DNA from: Medakamo hakoo
Lineage: Eukaryota > Chlorophyta > Trebouxiophyceae > Coccomyxaceae
Length of the DNA: 64,000 bases
Assembly (NCBI GenBank): GCA_026636295.1
Contig: CP089457.1
Coordinates: 434,001 to 498,000 of the forward strand
Direction of reading: 5' to 3'
Shown here: positions 35,899-46,574 of the stretch, piece after piece
How positions within the stretch are numbered: position 1 is the stretch's first letter
How the letters are laid out: every line of letters starts with the position of its first letter
The notes under the pieces: generated by a model
What the model was told of the DNA's origin: nothing
Seen by the model: only the letters and a program-made list of their open reading frames with translations
Databases searched by the model: none
Made by a program: the position numbers and the translations under genes

Positions 35899-36599
35899 TC
35901 ATCCCCACCCGAACGGCGCGGGCGGCAGGGCCAGGACGGGCGGCCCGCCCGCCGGCAGAGGGGGCGCCTGTCCAGGGGGACGCATAGCGGCCGGGTGGAA
36001 CTGCTGCTGTTGCCCGGGCATGGCGGCGGCCAGGGGCGGTGGCGCGGGCGCCACGACGCGGATGGGGCCCAGGCGCGAACGTGCGCCGGCCAGGTGGGCC
36101 TCGAATTCGGACGCGGCTGTGTGTGTGTGCGGGTGTGAGACAAAGACAGCATGTGTGAGAGAGAGGCGGCGACGGGGCTCATCCCAGGGGTGCGAGGGCG
36201 AGGGGAGCAGCGCCGTCCCCTCCAGCCCGTGGCTGGGCCGGCGGAGAGGGAGGGAAGGGGCGCGAGCAGGAGGGGAGCGGGGGTTGGGGTTGGGCTTTCC
36301 AGGCAACCTTCAGTTGCCCCTGAAAAAAACAAAACGCAACAGGTGAACGACTCCAGCGTGATGGGCGAGATGTACAGCCCATCCGGCTCCACCCGATCCA
36401 CCCGCGCGATCGTGGACTGGCACAGGAAGCAGAGCGGGTGGCCCGTCGCGCAGGACGTGCAAAAGGCATGGCGGCACGGGCTGAGGCGGCCAAACGCGGC
36501 GACGGGCGTGGAACAGGCCGGGCACAGCTTCACACGGCGCGGCGGCGGTGCGCCGGCGCCCGCATCCATAGCCTCGGGGCCTGCACCTCCGTCGGCCAT
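35899..36599 (-). CDS. Hakai-like C3HC4 RING protein
   Basis: Predicted 158 aa, minus-strand exons 36599-36341 and 36116-35899 (junction less certain). Hakai is a RING E3 that is also part of the m6A writer complex. Seen here: RING signature LCPACSTPVAAFGRLSPCRH then FCTSCATGHPLCFLCQ (about 24-60), whose GRLSPCRHxFC block resembles Hakai GRMIPCKHVFC; then RVEPDGLYIS, like the segment after the Hakai RING; then ASEFEAHLAGAR, a possible remnant of the QAHxxxxH part; and a Pro/Gln-rich tail. The second zinc-finger Cys before it is not evident. The donor used is the unusual GTTGCG; using GTTGCC at 36308 instead keeps frame and adds 11 codons. Its start is 122 bp from the KH/J-protein start. Confidence 0.55.
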
Positions 36600-36642
36600 G
36601 GTCTGACCTGCGTGCGCGTGAGTGTGTGCGAAGGCTTCGCAC

Positions 36643-36653
36643 GGCGCGGGAAA
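36643..36653 (-). promoter_or_regulatory. E2F-like site in very short bidirectional promoter
   Basis: GGCGCGGGAAA (complement TTTCCCGCGCC) matches the E2F consensus and sits in the 122-bp spacer between the two divergent start codons at 36599 and 36722. Regulation by E2F is inference from one match. Confidence 0.3.
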
Positions 36654-36721
36654 GAGAAAAGCAGAGTGAAGGGAGACGTCGCTGGCCATGCGTCTCAGAA
36701 ACGCGAACAAAAAAAACTCGG

Positions 36722-37909
36722 ATGAGCGACCGCCGGCGGTCCGCGTCGCCGGCCGGGCGGGGCAGCAGCGAGGGCGTGATGGACGCCCCCCGCGCTCGCA
36801 GCCGGTCGCGGTCCCCGGGGCGCGACGGGCGAGGCGGCGCAGCCCCGTCCCACGTGGCCGGCGTCGCGCCGGCCAACCCGCCGCCCGCTGCAGACGGAGA
36901 CGCGGGCGTGAGCGAGGCCGCCAAGCGGGCCGCCCGCCTAGCCCGCCTGGCCGCCTGGCGCGTCGGCCAGCAGCGCGAGCAGGCGACTGAGCCTGCGCCC
37001 ACCGCTCCAGCCCCTCCTCCATCCGCGCCCGACCCAGCTGCCGTTGCTGCTGCCGCCGCGCGCGCCGCGGCAGCCGCCCTGGCCGCCGCGCCACGCCCAC
37101 CGCCTCCACCTCCACAAGAAGACGAAGACGACGATGTTGACCCCCTGGACGCGTTCATGGCCACCGAAGTCGCGCCCGAAGCGGCGGCGGCGGTAGCGGC
37201 GGCGGCCGAGCAGTCGGCTGCCGAGACAGCTGCGGCTGCCGCGGCCGCCGCTGCAAACGGCGGCGCCGCCGCCGCCGCCGCAGACGACGAGGACGCCGAA
37301 CCCGAACCCGACGCGGTGTTGACCCTCACCGCAGCGGAAGCCAAGCGAGTCATCGGGCCCGGCGGCGCGACGATCAAAGGCATCACGGCGCGGGCGCGGG
37401 CGCGGGTCCAGGTCGTCAAGTCCACGGTGGCGGCCGCCAAAGCCGCCAAAGCCGCCGCCGCCGCCGCGGGCGCGGGCGCGGGGGCTTCGGCGGCGGACGA
37501 CAAGCCGCGCGTCACCATCCACATCTTTGGCGCTCCGGGCGCGTGCGAAAAAGCGACCCGGCTGATCCTTGAAGCGGCCGACAACTCTGAGCAAAAGGCG
37601 CGCGCGCGCGCGGCCGCGGCCGACAAACGCAAAGAAGCCCGGTGGGCGGCCCGCCACGTGTACGTCCTGCGCCACACCCGGGACTATGAAGCCCTGGGCG
37701 TGAAGCCGGGCGCGCCCAAGGCCGAGTGCACGGCGGCGTACCGGGCGCTGGCCAAGGTGTGGCACCCGGACAAGCAGGGAGGCAAGAGCGAGGCTGAGAA
37801 AGCGGCGGCGGCCGCCAAGTTCCAGGCGATCGCGGCGGCGTACGAAGCGCTCATGAGCACGGATGAAGAGGCGGACGTCGCGGCGCTGGAAGGGGCGAAG
37901 AGAGGATGA
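36722..37909 (+). CDS. RS-rich protein with KH domain and C-terminal J-domain
   Basis: Intronless, predicted 395 aa. Order of parts: an N-terminal Arg/Ser-rich segment (SDRRRSASP, PRARSRSRSPGRD, about 1-45); Ala-rich helices; VDPLDAFMA (about 140), a motif known from Prp5/DDX46 splicing helicases, here without any helicase; another Ala/Glu region; a type-I KH-like domain with VIGPGGATIKGI (about 210) and ATRLILEA; a basic helical linker; and a J-domain YEALGVKPG (about 321) with an intact HPD tripeptide in KVWHPDKQGG (about 347). The sequence suggests a nuclear RNA-binding HSP70 co-chaperone linked to splicing. I know no named family with this order. Confident as a gene, not as a function. 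Confidence 0.8.
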   Translation: MSDRRRSASPAGRGSSEGVMDAPRARSRSRSPGRDGRGGAAPSHVAGVAPANPPPAADGDAGVSEAAKRAARLARLAAWRVGQQREQATEPAPTAPAPPPSAPDPAAVAAAAARAAAAALAAAPRPPPPPPQEDEDDDVDPLDAFMATEVAPEAAAAVAAAAEQSAAETAAAAAAAAANGGAAAAAADDEDAEPEPDAVLTLTAAEAKRVIGPGGATIKGITARARARVQVVKSTVAAAKAAKAAAAAAGAGAGASAADDKPRVTIHIFGAPGACEKATRLILEAADNSEQKARARAAAADKRKEARWAARHVYVLRHTRDYEALGVKPGAPKAECTAAYRALAKVWHPDKQGGKSEAEKAAAAAKFQAIAAAYEALMSTDEEADVAALEGAKRG

Positions 37910-38043
37910 AGGGAGGGAGGCGGTTTTGTAGAGAGCGACCCCGCGGACTAGCTGTTTTTTCCATGCTTCTCCACCCCCACCCCCCTGCTCCCGCCACCCT
38001 CCCTTCTCGCTCGGCGCCGGGCGAGACGCCCGCCGCTCCTTCA

Positions 38044-39348
<1,305 letters not shown>

Positions 39349-40403
39349 TCACACCACGCCCGCCGCCACAATCTTCACCTCCTTGGCCGGCCGGTCCATG
39401 GGGCCCGTCGGCGTGTTTTCGATCGCCGTCACGACGTCCATGCCCTCCAGGACCCGCCCAAAGATGACGTGCTTGCCGTCCAGCCAGGGCGTGGGGACGG
39501 TCGTGATGAAGAATTGCGACCCGTTGGTGTTGGGGCCCGCGTTGGCCATGGAGAGCAGGCCCGGCCCCGTGTGGGCAAACGTGAAGTTTTCGTCCGGGAA
39601 GGTGCGGCCGTAGATGGACTTGCCTCCCGTGCCGTTGCCCGCCGTGAAGTCGCCGCCCTGCAGCATGAACTGGGGGATGACACTGTTTGGGTGGGCGTGT
39701 GGCGGGCGGGGCGTGTGAGAAAGGAGAGCGGGTGGATGGAAAAAAAACCAGTGGCGGGGTTGGTTGGCCGCCGCCGTCGAGTCGTGCGGGGGACGCGCCT
39801 CCCCGTCCCCTCCCAACCCTCTCAACTCACCGGTGGAACGCCGACCCGGCATAGCCAAAGCCCATGGACCCGGAGCACAACTCCTTGAAGTTGGCGGCGG
39901 TTTTGGGGACGTCGTCGCCGTACAGGCCCATGACGATGCGACCCGCGGGCGAGCCGCCGATCTCGATGTCGAAGAAGACTTTGTCGGTGACGTTGCCGGA
40001 GTCGCCTAGAGGGACGGGTGCGCGTGTGTTGGTGGGTGAGGGAAAAAAGGGCGGCGTGAAAAACGATGGCGGGGGAAGAGGGGATGAGCGGGTTCGAGGC
40101 ATGCGAAGAAGCCTCAGCTAGCCGTCGCGGTTTGCTCTTTCACGGCCTCACAGCCCCGCCTCCCTCTACCCCATTCCTCACCCCACCCACGTCACACTCA
40201 CCGGGCGTGGCCCGCGCCGCCAGCGTGCGGCGCGTGGCCATGAGGGAGGCGGGCGAACGGAGCGGGGCGAGGCCGGCGTTGGCGCGGCCGGCCGGGGTCG
40301 CGGCCGTCGCGACCGACAGGGACCGGTGGCTGCGAGGGGATGCGACGGTCGCGGCGCGGCGCACGACAGTAGCGCGGGACGCACAGCGCAGGGCGGCAGC
40401 CAT
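39349..40403 (-). CDS. Cyclophilin-type peptidyl-prolyl isomerase, organellar
   Basis: Predicted 236 aa, minus-strand exons 40403-40202, 40005-39831 and 39682-39349. It catalyses cis-trans isomerisation of X-Pro bonds. The first about 65 residues are rich in Ala/Arg/Ser without acidic residues, as in a plastid or mitochondrial presequence. The cyclophilin fold follows: [47 protein letters not shown] with the catalytic Arg at the exon 2/3 junction, [20 protein letters not shown] with the cyclosporin-binding Trp, and [13 protein letters not shown]. All active-site residues that I can check are present. Closest by memory to stromal CYP20-3/ROC4. Upstream lies the Jagunal-like gene, divergent, 262 bp away. 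Confidence 0.92.
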
Positions 40404-40665
40404 TGAGAGAGAGAGAGGGGAGAGGGAGGGCTGGTCTGGACGCGTGGGAGGAAGTTTTTTGTTGTTGTCGAAAGCGAGTTGTGGCGTCGCAATTGGTTTC
40501 CTCCGCAGACCCGAGTTCGATCTACGAGGCTCCCGCGGCAAAATCATGCCGCCCCGCTCTTACGCACACCGGCCGGTACGCTGTAACACACCCACACCTA
40601 CTCAGCACTCTGCACCGCCAAAAAAGGGGAGGCGAGCGAGGCAGGTCACTCGTCGTTTTGTTCTG

Positions 40666-41392
40666 ATGCCCCTTCCACAAAAAACTCCCTCTCGCAAAAA
40701 CGCACACCAGGCCGGCACGGACGGCACGGACTTTGCCTTCCGTGAGACTGTGGAACACAGTGCGTGTTGCGGGAATGGACAGGAGGCGGCCGCACGGGAT
40801 GTTCCATCGTGTTCCGTCCCACATTTTTGGCTCATCAAACCACTCCCCCCTCCCCCCCACCTCGCCTCCATGTTCCGTCCTCCCAGGGTACCGGGCCCTC
40901 CCCGTCGCGCGCGCACGGCTGAAGCGGGCCGTCTCGGCCCTGGCGGGCGTCGCTGCTTTGCGCACAGCCTGGGCGGGTGGGGTGGCGCTGCTGGCGGGCG
41001 CCAGCCCGGCCCAGGCGCTCGCGGTCGCGGCCGGGGCGACGGCCGTCGCTCTGCTGCACGGCGCCGGGTCCGCCGGGGGCGCCCCGCACAAGGAGCGGGC
41101 GGGCCTGCTGGCCCTGCTGCCGCTTGCCGGCGCTGGCCTGGCCCTCGCCGTCACGGCCACGGCGGGGCTGGAGCACACGGCCGTGCCGCGGCACGACCGC
41201 CGGCCCGCGCGCGCGGCGGAGTTGCTGGAAGCGCGGGCGGGCGTGCCTCCCGGCGTGGCGGGGGTCGGGGCGCGCGCGGTGGACGGGCTGTTGGACGGTG
41301 GCGTCGTGGTGCTGGCCCTGTGCGCAGCGGCCGCGGCGCGGAGTTACAACGCTCTTGCGACCAACAAGGGCGCCGCCGCGCGGAGGGGTTAA
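40666..41392 (+). CDS. Jagunal-like ER membrane protein (tentative)
   Basis: Predicted 199 aa, exons 40666-40759 (GTGCGT donor) and 40887-41392. Jagunal is a four-helix ER protein needed for ER organisation and secretion in animals. Seen here: basic PQKTPSRKNAHQ, then AGTDGTDFAFRETVEHRY across the junction. This closely parallels the AGTDGSDFQHRERVAMHY hallmark of Jagunal. Four hydrophobic segments follow (about 45-65, 70-90, 105-125, 165-185) with short polar loops, and a basic tail, matching family length (180-200) and topology. The N-terminal motif is the main evidence; the helices are Ala/Gly/Leu-rich and align poorly by eye. An alternative donor at 40742 keeps frame but loses the RETVEH part. 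Confidence 0.62.
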
Positions 41393-41555
41393 GAGAGGGA
41401 GGTGTGAGGGTGTGTGTGTGGGTGGTTGGCTGGGAGGGGGTCTTTAAAAACCCCCTCCGGGAGGGGCGCGCGTGCCCGCGCATGTTGCGAATGACACCTA
41501 GGCAGGAAACGGGGGGGGGGTTCTACAAGGCACACACACTCCCGCCTCTTCATCC

Positions 41556-42289
41556 TCACCCCCCACCCGCGGCCAGGCGGGCTTCCCGGGCCATGACGGC
41601 CGGCTCGAACTTTATGAGGATGGTCGTTTTCGCGGGCGGGCGGGCCGCGGCCGCCGGCCCGCCGCCCGGCCCGCCGCCCTCCCCTCCACCACCACCACCC
41701 GCGGGCGGCGTGGGCGGCGGCGCCGCCTCCACCCAGTGCGCCGTGACCCGGGCCGGGAAGCCGGCGGCGGCCAGCGCGCCGGCCACGACGCCCGCCGCAA
41801 ACGCGCCGCCCGCGTTGAGGCCGCCAAAGTCGCGGGGCACGGAGATGGCCCGGTTCAAGGGCAGGTCCGGGTCTGAAATCATGAACTCGTCGTCGCACGC
41901 GTTGGACTGCTCCAGGTCCCGGGCCGGGTGGCCGGCGAGCGCCTTCCACAGGGAGGAGTGCACAAACTTCAGGGCGTCCAGGAGGCGGACGTCCCGGCGC
42001 CCCGCCCGCTCCCGCCAGGCGAGGAGTTCGAGCAGGGCGCCGCCGACGGGCCGGCCCAGGTCGGCCAGGCGGGCTTCCAAGTCGGCCAGCGACGCCGCGC
42101 CGGCCTGGGCGTGCTGGACGACCTCGGAGAAGAGGAAGGCAAAGGTCGAGAGCGGGAGCTGTGTGGATGGGATGGAGAGAGCGGGAGGTTGAGCGCGCGT
42201 GGAGCCGAGCGAGCGTAAAAAAACGTCGCCGCACACCCACTGACCCACACACGCACCTCAGCCTTCCCCTTGGGCAGGGGCCTGTCCAT
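41556..42289 (-). CDS. TRAPPC5: TRAPP complex subunit TRAPPC5/Trs31
   Basis: Predicted 211 aa, minus-strand exons 42289-42257 and 42158-41556. It is a core subunit of the TRAPP complexes that activate RAB1/YPT1 in ER-Golgi traffic. Seen here: LPLSTFAFLFSEVVQHAQ, LEARLADLGRPVGGALLELL, ALKFVHSSLWKALAGHPARD, DLEQSNACDDEFMISD, the NRAISVPRDFGGLNAGGAFA stretch and ARVTAHW. A Pro/Gly insert of about 30 residues then interrupts the C-terminal TAHW...ILIKFEPAVMARE strand pair. The first exon encodes only MDRPLPKGKAE. The short intron begins GTGCGTGTGTGGG and ends CCATCCACACAG, so its ends are nearly complementary. TRAPPC3 is also in this window. Confidence 0.93.
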
Positions 42290-42543
42290 GATGGACGGCC
42301 CTGTGGAGGCGGGCGGTGCGGTGGAGGCGGTGGGAGCGGATGCGTGGGGCGCGCCTTTTTGTGAGGGAGGCCGGCGAAAAAACGATGCCCCGCTCTGCGG
42401 AGTGAGGCCAAGCGCCCGCCCCCGCTTTCAAAGCCGCGTCTCGCTTCTTTCCGAGGGGCCTCCCCCACGCACACACGCCCGTCTTCCCGCCCTGTCCACG
42501 CGGACGAACACACGCACACACGCACGCACACACGCGCGCCACC

Positions 42544-43939
42544 ATGGCCACCCTGGGCGCCCAAACCGCGCCCCCACCCCCTCCACCCTCCCGCGTCACG
42601 CTCGCGTCGCGCGCCGACGTCGCCAAGCTGCACCAGCTGCTCGTCACGTCCGCCCGCCGGGCGCTGCGGGTGAGTCGTTCTTTGGGGACGTGGCCTCTCC
42701 CTCCGACAAGAGGAGGGACCCGCCTCTCTTCCCGCGCGTGGAGGAGTGCCAAAGTCGTCGTCGCAGGGCGGCGGCTTCTGCAAAAGAAACTCGCGGAGGG
42801 GGGCGTGCATGCGCGCCGCTTTGGAAAATTGCGTGTACTCACGCGCGTCGCTGCCCTCCCCTTCCCCCCCACCACATCCAATCACAGTCCTCCCTCCAGG
42901 ATGCGCCGGAGGCGGATCGTAAAGCGGCGGAACAGACGCTGCAGTCGAGCGTGGTGAGTTTTGGGCGTTGTGCCCGACGAATAAACGCACACGCACCCTC
43001 CCCGCCCTCCCTCCTCCCTCTCAACCCCTCTCCGCCTTCATCACGACCCCAAAACGCCAGGACGCCATCATGGCCCGCCTCCTCCAGTGCACCAGCTTTG
43101 ACGGGTGCGTTGTTGGCTATGTGTGTGTGCGTGTGTGTGTGTGTGCGCGCGCGCGCACACGTCCCACCCTCCCGCACGGGCACGCAGCTCCCCTCAGAAC
43201 AACAACTCACTCCCTCCCCTCCCTCCCTCCCTCCTCACAACCCACACCATCCAGTGCCGCCGCCGACTCGGACGCGGCCGCTGCCCTGGCTGCCGCCACC
43301 GCCGCGGGCGCGTGGGGCGGCGCGTTCCAAGCCGACGCCGAACTGGCGGCTCTGGAGGCGGAGGTCGAGTCGGCGTCGGCGCGCGTGGGCGAGCTGCGCT
43401 CCACCGCGCCGTCCGTCATCGGCGACCACCTGGCCGCCCACATGCGGGCGTGCGCCGCCGCGGATGAGGCGGCCGCCGCCGCGGACGCGGCCGCGGCCGC
43501 CGCTGGCGTGGAGGAGGAGGAGGGCGGCGACGAGGACGACGGGGAGGGCGGGACCGACCCGCCGCCGCCCGCCGAACTCCAAGCCCGCTTCGCCGCCGCC
43601 GTCGGCCGCATGCCCGCCGTCCGGGCTCGGTTAGAAGCGGCGGCTGAGCGGGTGGAGCGCGCCGTGGCGGCGCTGGACGCGGAATGCGCAGAGGAGGAGG
43701 AGGGCGGCGGCGGCAGCGGCGGGCTGGGCGGCGGCGGCGGCCCCGGCAGCTTGACAGCCCTGCTGCCGCCGACGGTCGCCCGCGCGCTGAGGGGCGAGGC
43801 GGCCGGGCTGGCGACGCCCGGTCAGGCTGAGGAAGGCGCGACCGTGCATGCTGTGGAGGAGGAGGAGGGCGCGGCCGCCCGGCGGCGGCTGGCGGCGGGG
43901 TTGCGGGCGGGGCTGCCGCTCGCGGGGAGGGGTGGGTGA
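42544..43939 (+). CDS. Unknown acidic coiled-coil protein
   Basis: Predicted 306 aa, exons 42544-42669, 42888-42953, 43061-43104 and 43255-43939. Exon 2 could instead begin at 42900 (same frame, four codons shorter). I do not recognise the family. Visible features: a Pro-rich start; an amphipathic helical part with VAKLHQLLVTSARRAL, EADRKAAEQTLQS and DAIMARLLQCTSFDG; a long Ala/Glu heptad-like region (AELAALEAEVESASARVGEL and RFAAAVGRMPAVRARLEAAA); and two acidic Glu/Asp-rich loops. The helical layout recalls subunits of kinetochore or tethering complexes, but nothing specific supports that. Introns cluster in the first half. The U-box/rhomboid gene starts 95 bp downstream on the same strand. 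Confidence 0.6.
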
Positions 43940-44034
43940 GAACGTTTTGCTCTGTGAAAAAAAAAACCCCTCCTAGAAAAAAAAACGGTGGGGAAGCCCG
44001 CTCACTCTCTCGTTTGGAGGGGGAATTCGCGCAG

Positions 44035-46418
44035 ATGCCGCCACGCGACGCGCCGTCCGCGCCGCCCCTGGGCTCGCGGGACGTGGGCAGGTCCTCACCG
44101 ACGGCTCCGTCGCCCCGGTCGGCCGCGGCCGACGCGCTGATGAGCCGGCCCCTCAGCGGGCGCAGCGAGGAAGGTGCGGTTGTGTGCTTTTTTGCTTTTT
44201 TTTTCGGCACGCGGGCGTGCGGGATGCTGCGAGGCGCTTGTCCCGCTCCTCGCCACGCTGGGCGAGGACACAGGCGTCTACCCATGCGCGTGGCCAGGTT
44301 AGGCGTGGAGCGAGCGCAGCCGCCCCAGAGAGGAGTTGGCACGCGCCGTCAACCCTGCGCGCGCGCGCTCGGCGGCTCCAACCTTCGCCCGCCTTCCCTC
44401 CTCCTCACCCCACCCCCCACAAAAAAAACAACGCGACAGACGAGTCCCTCTACCGCGACTTGCTGCGCAAGGCGAAAGGCAACACGGCGCTGGCCGACAG
44501 ATGGCTAGCCGCCCTGTCCGGCACGGCGGGCGGCGGTGGCGCCGTCCCGGCGTCCGCGCCTCCACTCCCGCCCGGCGAGGGCGGCGCGCCCCTTGCGACC
44601 GCGTCCGCCACCATCCCTCCGCACTCCGACTTGGACGCCGCCGCCGCCGACGCGGGCGCCCCCCCCACCTTTTTCTGCCCCATCGGCCTGTCTCTGTTCC
44701 GCGACCCCGTCATGCTGCCGACGGGGCAGTCGTACGAGCGGGCGGCCATCCAGCGGTGGTTGGCGGCCGGGAATGCGACGTGCCCCGCGACCGGCCAGCG
44801 CCTGGGCCGGCCCGTGCCTTTGACGCCCAACGTTGCCCTGCGCCGGTCTGTGGAGGACTGGTGTGAAGCGCACGCGCCCTGGGCGCTGGGGGCCGACGGG
44901 CATGTCGTCCCCCTGCCGGCCGTGGCGGAGGAGCGGGACGGCGGAGGGGACGGCGCGGCCGGCCTGGCGGCCTCGACCGCCGGCGCCGCGTGCGGCGCGC
45001 CGCCGCCGCCGCCGCCCGCCCCAGCCGACCCGGCCCTGGCCGAAGCCCTGCGCCGCCAGGAAGCCGAGTGGGCGGCCCTGCAAGCCGCGTCCCGCGGTGT
45101 CCCACCACCACCCCAGCCAGCCCTCCACCCGCGGCCGCCGCCGCTGCCGGCGTGGCACGGCGCGGCGCCCGCGTTTTACCCGCAGCCACGCCCCCCAACC
45201 CTCGCCGCCCGCGCGTCCTCCACCGCGTCCTCCCTGGCCCTGTACGCCATGGAGGGCGGCCTCCTGGCGGCCTTCATCATCTCCCTGTGGCGCAACGGGT
45301 GGGGCATCGCCCCGCTGTCCGTCAACCCGTGCGTCGGCGCCGCCCCCGCCACGCTGTATGGCATGGGCGCGAAAGACACGCCCGCCCTGCTGGCCGGCCA
45401 GTGGTGGCGCCTGGCCGCGTCGGCCGGGCTGAGCGCGGGCGCCATCGACCTCCTCGCCACCGCCGCCCTGACCGTGTCCCTGGGCCGCCTGGTCGGCCGG
45501 TCGGTCGTCGCGCCCTGGCTGACCGTCCCGGCCCTGTTTGTGGGCGGGTCGGCGCTCGGCGGCCTGGCGTCCGCCAACCTGCTGCCCCGGTCCGACGCGG
45601 TCGGCGCGCCCGCCGGCGCCGCCGCCCTGTGGGGCGCGGCCGTCGCGTTCCAGGCCCTGCACTGGCGGGCGTACGCCCACCGCGCCCTCTCGGCCGTCGT
45701 TCTGGTCCTGGTCGGCGCCGCGCTCGCCGCGGTCGGCCTCACCCCGCTGCACGACAACTGGTACACCCTGGGCGCGGCGGGCGCGGGTGTGCTGGCTGCG
45801 GGCGCCCTCGGCCGCCCGGGCGGGCCGGGAGGGGGCGGGTGGGACCGGCGCCCCGTGTCCGTGGCGGACGCGGCGGCGGCGGGCGAGGGCGGCCGGGCGC
45901 CGCCGCGCGGCCGCCGCCCGGCCGGCCGCATCTTCGGCTCCCTCCTCTTCCGCCTGCTGTGCGCGGCGGGGCTGGCGGCGGGCGCGTCGGCGGGCGTCCT
46001 GGGCCTGACCCGGGGGGCGGGCGCGGCGGGCGACGCGTGCGGCTGGTGCCCGCGCCTGGGCTGCCTAGAAACGCGGTGGTGGGCGTGCGCGGGTGGCGGC
46101 GGCGGCGGCGGCGGGGGTGGAGGCGCCAGCGGCGGTGGCGGTGGAGGCGCCGAAGGCACGACGCCCGCCGGCACGCCGTCCTGTTCCTTCTCCGCCGACG
46201 GCGACCAGACCCGGGTGACGTGCCCGTCGGGCGCGTTTGGCTTTATCAAAGGCCCCCCGCCCGCCGAGGGCGGCGCGCAGGTCAGCGCGTGCGACAAGGT
46301 CTGCCAGCCCTGGCGGCCGGTCGACCCTCCGAAAGACAAAAAACAGGGGCCGGCGCCGCCGCCGCCCGCGCCCGCGCAGGGGGGCAAGTACGACCCGGCG
46401 CAGGGAGTGCTGGTGTAG
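44035..46418 (+). CDS. U-box domain fused to catalytically dead rhomboid
   Basis: Predicted 705 aa, exons 44035-44173 and 44440-46418. Domains: a short UBA-like or adaptor segment SLYRDLLRKAKGNTALADRW (about 48-68); a U-box with FFCPIGLSLFRDPVMLPTGQ, YERAAIQRWL and CPATGQRL (about 124-170); a Pro/Ala linker with a charged helix; and a rhomboid-like membrane domain (about 315-560) with NPCVGAAPATLYGMGAKD and QWWRLAASAGLSAGAIDLL. The usual HAxxxH becomes SAGAID and the catalytic GxSG becomes GAPAG (about 436), so it should be proteolytically inactive. The C-terminal Cys-rich block CGWCPRLGCLETRWWAC (about 580) resembles the tail of plant rhomboids. The likely role is a membrane-bound E3 in ER or Golgi quality control (inference). 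Confidence 0.8.
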
Positions 46419-46574
46419 AGAGGGAGCACTTGTTGAAACGCAGGCATAGAAAGAAAATGCGAAGAAAAACAAACACAACACAACACGACCACACCACACT
46501 CTGCTCTAGTGCAGGAGGAAAAAACAAAAAACACGCACGCACGCAGTCCCTCCGCAGACCCCCCAGCCCCCCCA

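Noticed and set aside
32549-35908. A frame of more than 1100 codons on the minus strand opposite the lipase
   Set aside because: Composition is Arg/Gly/Ala-rich shadow coding; the plus strand carries the lipase catalytic motifs in a clean frame.
36320-36340. A possible 21-nt intron (GTTGCG...TTTCAG) in the RING gene
   Set aside because: Removing it leads directly to a stop codon, and such tiny introns are not otherwise seen here; a larger intron from the same donor keeps frame.
40775-41392. Unspliced start at ATG 40775 for the Jagunal-like gene
   Set aside because: It would translate a C/T-rich acceptor tract and lose the AGTDGTDF motif; the two-exon model fits length, phase and splice consensus better.
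43130-43160. GT/GC alternating tract as a functional Z-DNA element
   Set aside because: It is a short repeat in a small intron right after the donor; no evidence beyond composition.
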